Origin: Nosema muscidifuracis
Lineage: Eukaryota > Microsporidia > Nosematidae
NCBI GenBank assembly: GCA_028335825.1
Contig: JAIOKI010000001.1
Span: 496,001-560,000, forward strand
Length of the DNA stretch: 64,000 nucleotides
Direction of reading: 5' to 3'
Below the pieces are notes generated by a model. The model was not told where the DNA came from and did no database searches. It saw only the letters and a program-made list of their open reading frames with translations. Positions 25,385 to 37,180 of this stretch are shown piece after piece. Both the position numbers and the translations under genes were made by a program. Each line of letters starts with the position of its first letter. The first letter of the stretch is position 1.

Positions 25385-26466
25385 GATGGGGTAAAAAAAT
25401 TTCAAATTTATATTTTTTCAAATAAATTAATTTTTTTTTTAATTTAAAATTGACAAATAAAAAATCATATATATGTTAGAAATAAAGGAATAAAGAATTC
25501 TTATTATTGTATTTAAAAACTATAAGAATATATTTTTGTAATATTTTATTGTAGTTAGAAAATAATAAATTTATCATAATTAATATTATATTTATTTTTA
25601 TGTAATTGTTGTGTAATTTTAATTTACAAATAAAAAATTATCATTTAAATTAAAAAATATCAAACATTTATATATGTCAGAAAAAGAGATAATAACTTTT
25701 TATGTGTCATCAGAATGCTTATGATTAAATAAATTAAATTTTATAAATTCAAGATGTTTGATTGATAATGATAAATTAAAAATTACGTATTTAAATTCTG
25801 ATTTTATAATTTATAATTTGAGACACTGTAGATAATCCAATAAATTATATAACAATAATGATTGATAATTTAAATACTTTATTATTTTTAGAAGAGTAGA
25901 ATTTCATCTTCTATTTATAGTTGATTATACATAGATAAATTGATTGTTTCAAAGTATTGTACTAATATTAAACATATATTTAATATGAAGTGAGTAATTT
26001 CAAAAAAAATTTTAGCCAAAATTAAAAATTCAATATTTAATAGGTATGAAGATTATGCACATAAATGTTACGTTATATAAAGACCAAACAAAGAAAATTG
26101 GAATGATCCTTAAACAATTTGTTGATAATAAAATTTTTGTTATCATCTTACGAAAAGCCACGTGATCATAATAAAATTTATATATAATAATATAAAATAA
26201 CAGGATATTTTTTGTAAAGAAATTCATTTATTATGTTTCTTTTTATTAATGCTCTAAACTTATTATGAGATACTTGCACATGAATTCTGTTGATGCAGAA
26301 TTTAATCATTATTCTATATAATATAATTACTTAGTCCTAAATGTAATTCGAACTGATTTCTAAGAATACTTGTTATTATACCAGATTTTGTACTAGACAT
26401 ATCTTTAGATCACTACTGTACAAGAAACCATACATTCTTTGTTAATATTTTCAGTAATATTCCAAA

Positions 26467-26691
26467 ATGTCAAATAAATTGCCCTTTTATTATAAATTTC
26501 TATTGGATAAACAAAATAAAGGAAATGAAATCTTAGACATATATTATTACATCTATAGACAAAGGGGACAATGTACCAATAGAAAAATTTATTGCCAATT
26601 CTTTAATTTATATCGTAATGCAAAAGCTAAAACTTTTGATGTTGACTTATTAAATCAAGTTTTGTGTATATACACACTACTGAATTCTTAA
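26467..26691 (+). pseudogene. Short open frame of the inverted duplication, right copy
   Basis: 74 codons beginning MSNKLPFYYKF, paralogous to 2085-2309 on the minus strand. Further coding-like text continues to about 26950, matching the left copy. The start context is TTCCAAAATG, against TTCCATAATG on the left. The two copies keep the same length and most residues. The unit is too short and unfamiliar to assign; a remnant of a longer gene is the likeliest reading. Confidence 0.4.
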
Positions 26692-26949
26692 ATTGTAAAT
26701 GAAAAGCAATACTTGCTGATTCATTATTTGTATAAGCTACATTATAGGTTGGTTCATGGCACAATGACAAAATTTTATTATTTTATACTGTAAAGGTCTC
26801 TATTTATGGATTGAAGTCTGATTGTATGCCATTTACTGTTATCTTAGATTAAGATAATTTTGATATTACTGAATTAAATTCACAAGATGGCAGAAGCTTC
26901 ATCGTATTAATGAAATAGAAGATACTCGTTGTTTGTGATATAAAATATT

Positions 26950-27900
26950 TATGAAGGTTTTCTTCAAGTAGTTTCTATCGGTACATATTCATAACTGGAT
27001 ATTATAAATGACATAGCTTTCTTCTGATATATTGTTTTCTATTCTATAAAACTTATGTTAATGTCTTTAGTCTAAAAAAATACTCTCTAGAAATCATCTA
27101 GTAGATTTTGAAGAAGTCTATCATTTGCTTTTAGATATGGGAAGAAGTGTCAAAAATATAATGATTTCTTTATTTATATAATTAAAGAGGAACATTAATT
27201 TTAAGATAGTATTTTATGTATCTAAATATCTAACTTTTGAATATTATAATTATAAGAATCATAAACTAACTCATTAATAAATTAACTTAAAACGATTTTA
27301 CAGAAGCAGGCAAAGATAATCTTATAAATATATAAAATTAAATCTATGAGTAATTATATTTTCTTAAGTATTTTTAATTTAACAAATAAAAATTTGATAT
27401 TCTGAAAAATAAATTTAATATAAAATTAAAGAGATTTATGAATCTTATTTATAATGATTAATAAAGTACAAACCTTAAAAGATTATTCTAAGTTTTATAT
27501 AAAGAGATAAAATACTTAAAAGAAATATTTATTTTTCTTCATACTACTTAAATAACATCTATGAAAAACTTTTTATATTAAAAAAATTATAATCTATTTT
27601 ATCTGTCTAGAGTAAACCTTTCATATATGCTTAATAAATAATTTTTACTAAACATCAGATCATGTAAAATTTATTATCCTATTCATGTTATGTAATACAG
27701 ATAAATAAATATTCTATAATATTTTAGATATATATTTATATTCTCTCTTTCTTAAGTTCTAGAAAACTTGACAATAAGTTCAACCCTTAGAATTCATTAA
27801 GAAGAAGTTAATTGTAGAGTCGATACCCAAATAATATAATAACCTTATTGTAAGTGATGATAAAAATTAGTTTTAATATGACTTATTAAAATATCAATAT
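26950..27900. other. No gene recognised
   Basis: AT-rich, no supported open frame or repeat array. Confidence 0.5.
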
Positions 27901-28970
27901 AATTTAAATATCATCATTCAGATCACTGATACTCTTATCAAAACTCAATACATCTTCAAATACTTCACTTCTTATTGGCACATTATTTTCTTAATATATA
28001 TTTCCAAAATTTTCTTTATACAACCCATTGAAAGTATAATTAGCATCAGCTGATATTACCATATTAAATGTCTTAGCTTGTAACAAACTTCCATTTATTA
28101 TACAGTATAAATATCTTTAAGATTTATATTTATTGATATTGGTAAAAATATAAGACATCCACGTTTCAGATCGCTTGTAGTAAATTTACATGTTATTATT
28201 TAAGTGTAGTAAGTTTTTCGAAATACTTCAGAAAGTAAAAATTGTATCTTTTTTCTAATATTGAATCATTAACATTTATATCTACTTCTTCTACTCTAAA
28301 AGATAATATTTTGTAAACCCTTGTTTTATAAATGTATCTAAGGATAGAACAAAACTTTTTTATCTAAGTAATATATTCACCTACATCCTTATAATATATT
28401 TTATGATCATAACTATATTTAATAGTTTTAAATAAACTTCATACAATTTAAAATTATTTTTTTCCTCTAGGTTATATAATAGTAATAGCTTCAAAAGTTA
28501 GTAAATCTTCTTCAATATTATCATTACAAGCATCTTTTATTTCATTAATACATTCATTAGTAGTTATAAATTTAATTTTAACATTACCAAAATTAATTGA
28601 TATTTCATTTCTTACATATGCTATACATTCAATATTCTTAATAGAAATATCCAATAAAATCTTTACATTATTAAATTCTATAAGATTTTCCATTTACTTC
28701 AATATTATTAATTTCTAAAATTTTCATATAAATATTTATCTTATTACATATCTTTATAATTTCATCAATATTATTTCACCTATACCACTAACAAAAAATA
28801 AAGTATTTTCGTATAATCTTATATTTGCATCTCTAAACATCTCAATATCTTTTTTATAGTAATAATATCTCCTTCTTGAGATTTGATATATATTCTATCA
28901 TCAGCAAGTTTTATAATAATTTTTCATTTTTCAGAAAACCGTTTTCTATTGTTTCAACTTCTATGGGGTA
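27900..28970 (-). pseudogene. Decayed unknown gene on the minus strand
   Basis: The clearest open piece is 28472-28693 (73 codons beginning MENLIEFNNVKILLD). Readable text continues on both sides in shifting frames, for example RLYENTLFFVSGIGEII upstream near 28770-28830 and VEEVDINVNDSILEKRYNF downstream near 28240-28300. A CCCC motif lies near 28967, about where a start would be expected. The residue mix resembles the local secreted families, but I could not align it to A or B. A dead member of a third family is plausible. Confidence 0.45.
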
Positions 28971-29221
28971 AAAAAATCAAAATTATAAAATTCAATAGCA
29001 AGTTATTGGTTTTTGAATATATATTTACATATACCCTAAAACACATCATTCTCAGTAAAATAATATTCATATAAATTTAAAAAGAGCATTGATAAAAATA
29101 TACAATGATAGCTTCAAAGACGAGAAACATTCTTAAATTAAATATATTTAAAATTATTCAGGGTTTTTACTTTTTTTATATATGAAAGCGATAATATAAA
29201 GGTAAGAAGACATAACCCCAA

Positions 29222-29750
29222 ATGAAATATTTATCTATTGATAATAAGCATAACATATTAGTCGGTAATAGAAGAGAATTGGAAATCATAATAATAGAAA
29301 TAGGTGAAATATCTTAAGCTAATTTTTAGCAGTTTGATTTAGAAAAATTAAGACGATACGACTAACTTGCTAATATACTTCCTCTTTTACATTGTTTAAT
29401 AGAAAAATAAACCTTTTATTATAACATAGGACACAATACATGCAATGTTAAATATAACTTCATGAATACGGATCTCTATGAAATCAATACTTCTGAAGAA
29501 AACTTTTACAAAATTCAAATGGAATACAGAACGGGAGGAGAATGTCATCCAGAGATGATGAAGAAAAAAATATTCATACGTTGATATACATTTTAAAGCA
29601 TGTTTATAGATGATTTAATACCTATAATTAGATATTCTTGATATCAATTAATGATGAATTGTTTTATAAAAAAATCACAAAACATTTCCTCCTTGATTAT
29701 TGCTGATACACCCATTATGATCTAACCTTTTTTGTAGTATGATTATCTGC
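29222..29750 (+). pseudogene. Decayed unknown gene with an intact CCCC start motif
   Basis: CCCC at 29216-29219 is followed two bases later by ATG (MKYLSIDNKHNILVGN). The frame closes after 31 codons, but coding text continues downstream (NIGHNTCNVKYNFMNTDLYE and YRTGGECHPEMMKKKIF) to about 29580. The promoter-like start context and the quality of the text suggest recent death. No family recognised. It sits just upstream of the duplicated family A unit. Confidence 0.45.
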
Positions 29751-29754
29751 ATAA

Positions 29755-32080
29755 CAATTATTAAATAAAAAAAATGAATTTTATTATGCCATGCGCATAT
29801 TATTAAATTTTTTAAAACTATCCGCAGGGATAATAAAAATTATTTAAAAATATTTCAATAAGAGAATGATCAGAAATATATTAATTATTCAATCACCTGT
29901 TTTCAATCAATTAAAAAAATAATAATATTTTAAGCTTAATGTAACTAAAAGACTAACTATAAATAAAGTCTAAGATTAAAGATTAGTGTAAATAAGTTTA
30001 GAACTTTATTAAAAGAATAAGAATATGTTTAGAAACTTTTTTGAAAAATTATCTAAAATATTTAAAAAAATTTTAAGAAAAAATAAATTAATAATTGATT
30101 TAAAACAATGGGTTATTTAAATATTTATAAATATGATTTCCAAAGAAAATAAATTATTGTTGAAAATGCTTTTAATTTATATTTTGTGAACATATAAACA
30201 ATGCTCAAAGATCGAAAATATTTTGTTTAATAAATAAATTTATATTAATCTGATTCTCTATTTATACTATTACTTGTTTCAATGTTTTCTTTGTAGTAAT
30301 TTTTTTAAATTAAATTTCTATGAAAACTTTTTAATTTAAATTTTAAAAATATTTAAACAAAAAAATTTTAATCCTTATGAAATTATTTTTACTTTTTAAT
30401 TTAGTATTATCAGAATTACTTAAACTACATTATAATATTCAAAATCAGCTATTAGAGAAGATTCAGGATAAGTTGAATACAGGAGATTATGCATGCTTAG
30501 ATTTAGACGAAAATTACATAATTCATATAATTGAATTAAATCGTTTAAATGTAGTAATAAAAAGATTTGATAAGCTTCATGGAATAACTAACCCAATTAT
30601 TATTAAGTTGGATGAACATGTAGATGAGGATCTAAATCTCAAAGAATCCTTAAAAGCTAAAATAATTCAACAGTTGTATTCTTTTGGAGATAGCGAAATG
30701 AAATATATTTTTTTAGCAGAGAGTGATGAGTTATACAAGAATGAGATGTATGTTTATGAATTTTTGAAAAATATATCATCTTATACTAACATGATTGAAA
30801 ACTATGATGAAAGTAAAAGAGACCATATAAAGTATAAATCTATTATTAGAAATGATTATTTATTAAGAAAATATACATTTGATAAAATATTACCTACCTC
30901 AGATTATTTTTTTGAAGATTTTGATAAAGAATTATTTAGTCTTACTTTATTTGGTGAAAATAATCTTTTGTATTTTTTTACATTTAATATGAAATCTTTT
31001 GACTTAACTGAATATTTTCGATATTTTTATATCAAAAATAATATTATTTCAGAAGAAGATGCAGATGCATTTTTGAAATTTGTTAAAAATTTCAACTTTG
31101 AATTGTTAAAAATAGGTTTGATTATGGAAATAATTGATAAAGCTACTGGCAACTTTATTTTTAAAAGAACAAATATGGAATCAGAAAATATTAGGTTAAC
31201 AAGAAAAATAGATTTGAAAATAAATGAAAAAAATATAATTTGGAATTCAATATGTTATTTATATGATGAAGAAATATCAGTTGATAAAAATCTTGAATGT
31301 CTAACTATATCAAAAGATCAATTCGAAGGGATAAAAAATTATTACTCAATAGTTACTGGAATGGATAGGCCAATTTTATTATCTATAAATAGATTAATGA
31401 ATGTATTAAAAGGAAGTGAAATATATATAACAGTCTTAAAAAATATATTGAACAATAAAGATTCAAAAAGGGGAATAATTTTAATTAACATTCTATATAG
31501 TTTAGCTATAATTACCAAATCTCAGTTTAAGGATTATTTGTATAATAAAAATAGTGCTAATATTGATATTAAAGATATTACTAATCAGATAAATTCTCAT
31601 TATTATAGTATTAGATTCACTTTATATAATACTCTGCTCTATTTTGAATTATTTGATATTGCAAATAATCCGAATGATGAATTAAATTTTTTCAAAGAGT
31701 TCAATCAGATTTTATCAATTGCTTCTGTGAAAGAAAAAATGAATTTATCAGATAACAAAGATTACTCAATAATGACAAAGTTAAATATTTTTATAAAGAA
31801 AGTTTTTTATAACCCTATTTACAGACGTCAGAAATTTATTTTAGATCATCCTTCTAGAATGATTCTATTCATTTCTAGATTGATAAGTGATAAATCAATA
31901 GTTGATGAAAATTTGATCTTTAAATACTCAGAAGGTGATTTTGAGAAAGATTATCTTTTAACACTTTATGAAGAAATTTTCTCGAATATCAACGATTTGA
32001 TTTATTAAAGCGTTAATTTTATATTTACTACTCTAGACATATAAAATTCCGATTTTTATAGTAATTAATAGTCTTAAATT
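29755..32080. repeat. Copy 2 of the direct duplication carrying a family A gene
   Basis: Same-orientation counterpart of about 9430-11800. It includes the upstream block near 29935-30010 and the whole gene. Just 5' of it the two copies have different, unrelated gene remnants, which marks the left edge of the duplicated unit. Confidence 0.85.
30377..32008 (+). CDS. Family A putative secreted protein, copy 2
   Basis: 543 residues, intact, with leader MKLFLLFNLVLSELL. It is near-identical to the 541-residue copy at 10117 over long blocks (for example residues about 255-330), but differs over residues about 161-208 and towards the C-terminus. In the 30-codon stretch at 31793-31882 (versus 11533-11622) I count seven amino-acid-changing and three silent codon differences, which is unusual for a recent duplicate and hints at diversifying selection. 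The ATG follows TAATCCTT, a weak CCC motif. No known domain; a secreted host-facing role is inference. Confidence 0.8.
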   Translation: MKLFLLFNLVLSELLKLHYNIQNQLLEKIQDKLNTGDYACLDLDENYIIHIIELNRLNVVIKRFDKLHGITNPIIIKLDEHVDEDLNLKESLKAKIIQQLYSFGDSEMKYIFLAESDELYKNEMYVYEFLKNISSYTNMIENYDESKRDHIKYKSIIRNDYLLRKYTFDKILPTSDYFFEDFDKELFSLTLFGENNLLYFFTFNMKSFDLTEYFRYFYIKNNIISEEDADAFLKFVKNFNFELLKIGLIMEIIDKATGNFIFKRTNMESENIRLTRKIDLKINEKNIIWNSICYLYDEEISVDKNLECLTISKDQFEGIKNYYSIVTGMDRPILLSINRLMNVLKGSEIYITVLKNILNNKDSKRGIILINILYSLAIITKSQFKDYLYNKNSANIDIKDITNQINSHYYSIRFTLYNTLLYFELFDIANNPNDELNFFKEFNQILSIASVKEKMNLSDNKDYSIMTKLNIFIKKVFYNPIYRRQKFILDHPSRMILFISRLISDKSIVDENLIFKYSEGDFEKDYLLTLYEEIFSNINDLIY

Positions 32081-32100
32081 TTTTATCAATTAAATGCTCT

Positions 32101-32382
32101 TTAATTTTTCAAAAGTATATGATTAAATAATCTAAAATATTCTAAAGAGCAATATTTTCGGAACTTTAAGTTTTCTATTTCTATTATACTAGAATTATCT
32201 TCTTTCATTTTCGTGTTCAAATTATGTGTTATCATATTTGTAGATGGCATCAATATATTTAGTTTTTTACTTCTTATCTGGAGAGAAAATTTCAGTACAA
32301 TACTAGAACATTCATCTAATATTAAGCGTGTAAAATAGCAATATATAAAGCCAATGAGTGTGATGAATAGATGTGAATTCAT
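32101..32382 (-). CDS. Possible small secreted protein (doubtful)
   Basis: 93 codons from an ATG at 32382. The first 20 residues (MNSHLFITLIGFIYCYFTRL) are hydrophobic enough for a leader or anchor; the rest is mixed, with Lys and Asn. There is no CCC or GGG near the start and no relative in the window. It lies tail to tail with the family A gene, 92 bases away. It may be a chance frame or the end of a dead gene. Confidence 0.3.
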   Translation of the reverse strand: MNSHLFITLIGFIYCYFTRLILDECSSIVLKFSLQIRSKKLNILMPSTNMITHNLNTKMKEDNSSIIEIENLKFRKYCSLEYFRLFNHILLKN

Positions 32383-32849
32383 CCTTGTACATTATTAATA
32401 ACTTTTTACGGCATGCTTATTTGTGTTGAAAGATTAACCAATAGAATGCAACTTAAATGATAGTCATTTCTGCACACAAATACATTTGAAGCTTGTTTTG
32501 TTCAAAAAAAATATATCAAAATTATTTCTTACAGATTTTTATGTAACCTAATTTTTTTATGTGATATTAAAGCATTTACACGTATTTTATAAATTTTTTA
32601 TCAGCACAAGCCACCTATCCTTCATATTTTCTGATAGGCTTTATCCAATAGGATGAACATTCTATTTTGATATTTCATCAAATAATTATCTAAATATTTG
32701 TTATAAAAATTCAACTTTATATTTATTTATATTTTCAATCTACTAATTTTAAACTGTCTTCTATAATCTTTTATAAATTAAAAATTGTCTTTAATTTAGA
32801 ATATAAAAAAATCTATTTTTTGATAACTTCAGAAAACTAAAAACATTTA
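32383..32849. other. No gene recognised
   Basis: AT-rich spacer upstream of the small doubtful frame and downstream of the family B gene; nothing supported. Confidence 0.5.
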
Positions 32850-34190
32850 TTAAAGTAATTTGTTATCCTCCAATATCTTAATTACACCTTGCATCGTCAT
32901 GTTTGACATAAATATCAATGCTTTATTAATGTTGTAAAATTCAATATATGTATCTTCAAATACTTTGCTACTTGTATATGTTTTATTTTCAATAATCAAA
33001 TTTAAGAATATTCCATAAATTTCGATAATATCTCTAAAGAAATCCTTTGATTTTGTTAGATAATAATCTAAAAATAATTTTGATATATTTAAGTAACGAT
33101 AATTACATAAGATTTTTTTTATATCTATATCTAATTGAGGGTTGCAACTTGTAAGTAAATATGATAGCCTATCTATTAAAAATTGATCATGATTATCAAT
33201 TAAATAAGCATTTCCTTTTCTATAATATATTATTATATGAAGTAAAAGTCTAATTAAATAATAAATATTTTTTCTTCTTGTAAGAATATCGAAAAAACAT
33301 TTGTAAAGTATAATTTTGTCTAAAGAGTCTTGTATATTATTTATACTTTCTATCATACATGAAATTAATGTCTCTTCAGATATTTTCTTGGCATTCATGT
33401 CTAGATAAAAATCTTCTGTCATTTTATTTAAGACTTCGATGTTTGATTTAGTAAAATAATATATACTAGATGTTATGTTGCTTCTGTACTTAGAAATAAT
33501 TTGAAATATTTCTTTTTTATTATCATAGTTTGAGAATTTTCTTAAATTTAATTTACTAAAATCAAATTCTTTTATAAAATTCATATATTGAAATATTTGA
33601 TCAATATCATCATTAAAATAATTAGAATTATAAAATATATCAATTTGAAAAATTCTTGGAAGAAACACTAGATTATTCATTATATTTAGTAATGTGTTTT
33701 TATGAATTTTGTAATGTTCTTCTCTACTTTCTATTAAATCCAATAGATATTTTAATTGCGATTCGACAAGTTTAGTATTATAATTAAACATACAAATAGT
33801 CTTATTTAACAAGAAAAAATCGTCAAGTGGAAGAATATCTGTGTTACTATGATTTATTGAATTAATTATTTTTTCATTATGTGATTTATTAAAGTTAACT
33901 GAATTTTGTTTTTCATTATTGTTATCTAATATTAGATCTAGAATATCAATGTAAGTGTTTAAAGATAGATAATCATCTTTAACTTTGTAACTGTCTAATA
34001 TTCCATACCGTGTAACTGAACCCTTTTCATGATTATCTAATGTATCAGTCATAAAATCAGATTCATCTAAATATCCTAAATCATTAAGTATGTAATCTTT
34101 ATTTGGAAGTATCTCTTTAGTTAAACAAAAATCTCCTGATAAATTTTCAGTACAAAAAATAAAAATTAAGTAAAAAAATATTAAATCCAT
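32850..34190 (-). CDS. Family B putative secreted protein, copy 2
   Basis: 446 residues, intact. Leader MDLIFFYLIFIFCTENLSG, then the family block with KEILPNKDY and DFMTD, an Asn/Lys-rich linker near residues 90-115, and a long helical region ending in FMSNMTMQGVIKILEDN. The ATG is three bases after CCC, the clearest start motif in the left half. It is homologous over its whole length to 13998-15344 (opposite strand) and to the dead copy at 16480-17192 (same strand). No known domain or enzyme motif. Probably secreted; function unknown. Confidence 0.8.
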   Translation of the reverse strand: MDLIFFYLIFIFCTENLSGDFCLTKEILPNKDYILNDLGYLDESDFMTDTLDNHEKGSVTRYGILDSYKVKDDYLSLNTYIDILDLILDNNNEKQNSVNFNKSHNEKIINSINHSNTDILPLDDFFLLNKTICMFNYNTKLVESQLKYLLDLIESREEHYKIHKNTLLNIMNNLVFLPRIFQIDIFYNSNYFNDDIDQIFQYMNFIKEFDFSKLNLRKFSNYDNKKEIFQIISKYRSNITSSIYYFTKSNIEVLNKMTEDFYLDMNAKKISEETLISCMIESINNIQDSLDKIILYKCFFDILTRRKNIYYLIRLLLHIIIYYRKGNAYLIDNHDQFLIDRLSYLLTSCNPQLDIDIKKILCNYRYLNISKLFLDYYLTKSKDFFRDIIEIYGIFLNLIIENKTYTSSKVFEDTYIEFYNINKALIFMSNMTMQGVIKILEDNKLL

Positions 34191-36724
34191 TATGGGTTTA
34201 AAGTTAATTGATTTATTTCTGAAAATATATTAAAATATAATAGATTGGATTTTTTGTAAATACCAAATTCTGTAAATAATCATTATTTTAGTAATATAAG
34301 CAACTTAAAATTTTATCAAATTCAGATATATTAAGTTTGATTTTGAAAAGTGTTTTAATAGATATTATTTTTAATTTCCTACAATAAGAAAAAATAAAAA
34401 TTAAAATATCTTTTATAAATTAAATAAAACAGTGAATTTTTGTCAATTAAATGTATTTTGTTGGCAACAACTCTTATTGAATTAACACAATAAATATACA
34501 AAATAATATTCCTTACGATAAATTAGGATCATTTAATAACAAATAATAATTTTCACTATAAATATAGTCATCAAAATACAAAAGTTGACATTAAAAAGTA
34601 GAAAATAGCTTTTTAGAAAGAAAATAAAATCTTTATAGACTTTAATCTTTTTTATGCCCTAGAATAACTGTAAAATTAATAAATTGAAAAAATCATAATT
34701 ATGCTACATTATTAAAATGTTATTTGTATAAATGAAAATTTTTTTATTAAATTTATCAGTAAAAGTTATAAAAATGTTTTTATAAATAAAGAATATTTAT
34801 TTTAATAAATTTATTTATATTTATTTTTATTCATATTTAATATGACTTAATTTAAATTTATATCATTCATATTTATTATGACTTAATTTTTATTTATTTT
34901 TATTCAAATTTTTGATGCATTAAATATACAAAAAATTGCAGAAAATTTGTAACATAAATGTTTCAGCTTTATACTACAGTATTCCTCTTTCATATAAGAA
35001 GTTTCTGAAGGAATAATAAAAACTTAATTTAAAGACGTCATCGTTTGATATAATGAGATATGTTATGAACATGAAAATGAATGAAGTTAACACTTGTTAA
35101 AGCAATAATTACGAAATTTTAAGTTTAAGAAATATCACTTTTTAGAATATTTTAATAAATTTTATTTATTATTTATTATTAATTTTAATTAAATGATAAT
35201 TTTGGTGAAAATAAAAAATTAATCCCAACCATTAAACACTGAATTTAAATAAACATCTAGAGCCTATTTAAACTTACATTAAGAGAATATAATTTAAACA
35301 TAGTTAATTACTTTAGTTTTTTTGAATTTTTATTTAACATATATTATCTTCTATAAATATAAAATAAATAATGCAATTTTTAAACGTATAAAAAATTGAA
35401 TTTATAGCTATTTTTGTTAATATTTTAATAGATGTTTGTTACATAAAGATTTGTTTGGTAGAGTTTTATATATTTTAAAAAAAATAATTATATCATTATA
35501 GTTATTATATTCAATAATTCTTTTTTTATGAACTTATGTCGGATAAATATTCGTGACATATGAGATAACGTATATACTTAGACTTAGATCTCAAAATTGT
35601 AATATATTCAATAATTATTCGATTTTATTAGTAAATATATGCATTACACTGTAATATCATCCAACTAAATTTTGAATGAAACGTTAAAAATTATTAACTT
35701 TCGTTTAAATACAAACCTCTTCTTACTCATCTTTCTCGGACTATCAGTTCTCTTTTGCGTCTGATTTTTTCGAATACCTTCAAGAGTCTTTTTTAAAGTT
35801 ATTAATTAAATAAGTTTGTATACGTGGAATTATACCTAGCGCCGTTGCATAATTAGAATTCTTTTTTGTTGCTAACACGTTTTAGTTTATAACAAATAAG
35901 ATCATTCTACTTTTAAATTTATGTTTTAAAAAACTAATTGTCTTATAAGTCGTTTTTTCTTATTTTTTATATTAAGTAAAACTGTTTGTTAAATTTTTTA
36001 ATTTAAAATGTTAACCTCTAATTCAATCAACTATCATTAATAATCATTAAAAAGGGGTTTTTAAAATATCCTGATGGTATCAAATAATTCTGAAATATAA
36101 ATGTAATAAAATCCTATATGTAATACTTCAAAGCAAAAAAAATAAATCTAAATACAAACAAAAGTACTTAATATTATCTATAGAGCTTAATATTTAAAAT
36201 ACTGATAAGGAAAAGACTAAGATAAGGGTTTAAAAAATTTAAACTACTTATATTTGATTATTATTTAGTATCAAGTAATTTTAAAAATATATGTCTCTAT
36301 GAATTATAAGTATTAAATCTTTATAAATTTTTTTAATCATATTAAAAGCACATATATATTTGATAAAATCTTATACTAATCTAAATAATCTGCAAATTTT
36401 AAAAATATATCCTTCGATGTGGTTTTTACTTTTAATAATTTACAAAACAACATATATCATACAAAAATATTAGTATATCTTTATTATTAACTAATCTGAA
36501 ATTATTATTTTTAGAAATATTTCTTAAGGAGTTTTAAATTTAAATGAATGATTTATAATTCAGAGATAAGTTGTAGAAAATTAAAAATTTCATATCATAA
36601 ACAAATTAACAGAAAGATGTAATATTCATAATAAAAAGAGTTAAATTATTAATATAAAATAATATGTTTGATAAATGTCATAAAAAGAATTTTTAATATT
36701 TCATTTATCAATGTAGAATATCAA
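34191..36724. other. Long spacer at the edge of the duplicated block
   Basis: The first 230 bases are the family B promoter flank, shared with the region up to 17420. The rest is AT-rich. One less AT-rich patch at about 35660-35870 reads on the minus strand as a short, very basic sequence (with RKMSKKRFVFKRK) without a start codon, possibly the end of a dead gene. I see no other feature. Confidence 0.45.
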
Positions 36725-37180
36725 ATGGTTAAAAATCTATCCCTTATTTTGAGACTAAATTATTCAATTTTAGATCCATTTGGAAAACATGAAATAACAA
36801 AAGAACTTTTATTTAGCAAATTAGATATTGATTTTATATATGAAGCCCAAGAACGTTTAGATTATTTAAGTAAGATTCGAAAAAAAGAAAATATTAAATA
36901 TATAAATTATGAATACTTGTTTATGTCTGATGAATGTATAAGATATTATGTAAATGATATATCTTTGGTATCAGATAAATTTTTTACTAATATTAGATTT
37001 TTGTTGTATAAATTTTTAATAGAGAATTTTAAAAGAAGAATTTCGAAATATTATTCTAAATTAATGAAAAAATCAAAAAGTAATAAAGAGAAATCTACTA
37101 GAAGAATTAAGAAAAATAAAAAAAAAGAACCAAGAAAAAATAAAAGAAAAATAAAAAGTAATAAACGAACTCGCAAATAA
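36725..37180 (+). CDS. Unknown protein with a strongly basic tail
   Basis: 151 residues from the first in-frame ATG at 36725; the frame is open upstream to a TTG at 36668 but has no earlier ATG. Residues 1-110 are helical and mixed (with LDYLSKIRKKEN). The last 40 are almost all Lys, Arg, Asn and Ser (KSNKEKSTRRIKKNKKKEP), suggesting nucleic-acid or ribosome binding, or a nuclear signal. The final codons and stop lie inside the first unit of a 75-bp tandem repeat. There is no CCC motif at the expected place. Family not recognised. Confidence 0.55.
   Translation: MVKNLSLILRLNYSILDPFGKHEITKELLFSKLDIDFIYEAQERLDYLSKIRKKENIKYINYEYLFMSDECIRYYVNDISLVSDKFFTNIRFLLYKFLIENFKRRISKYYSKLMKKSKSNKEKSTRRIKKNKKKEPRKNKRKIKSNKRTRK

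Larger units (their letters stand above)
23700..26950. repeat. Right copy of the ~3 kb inverted duplication
   Basis: This is the reverse-complement counterpart of about 1750-4590, covering the broken family A gene, its 5' flank and the divergent short open frame at 26467. It extends about 600 bases further into the 3' part of the family A gene than the left copy does, which suggests the left copy lost its 3' end. Confidence 0.8.

Noticed and set aside
36668-36724. Upstream extension of the gene at 36725
   Set aside because: The frame is open but begins at TTG; no ATG and no start motif support it. The same applies to TTG-initiated extensions of the aldolase (51037) and of the gene at 44558.
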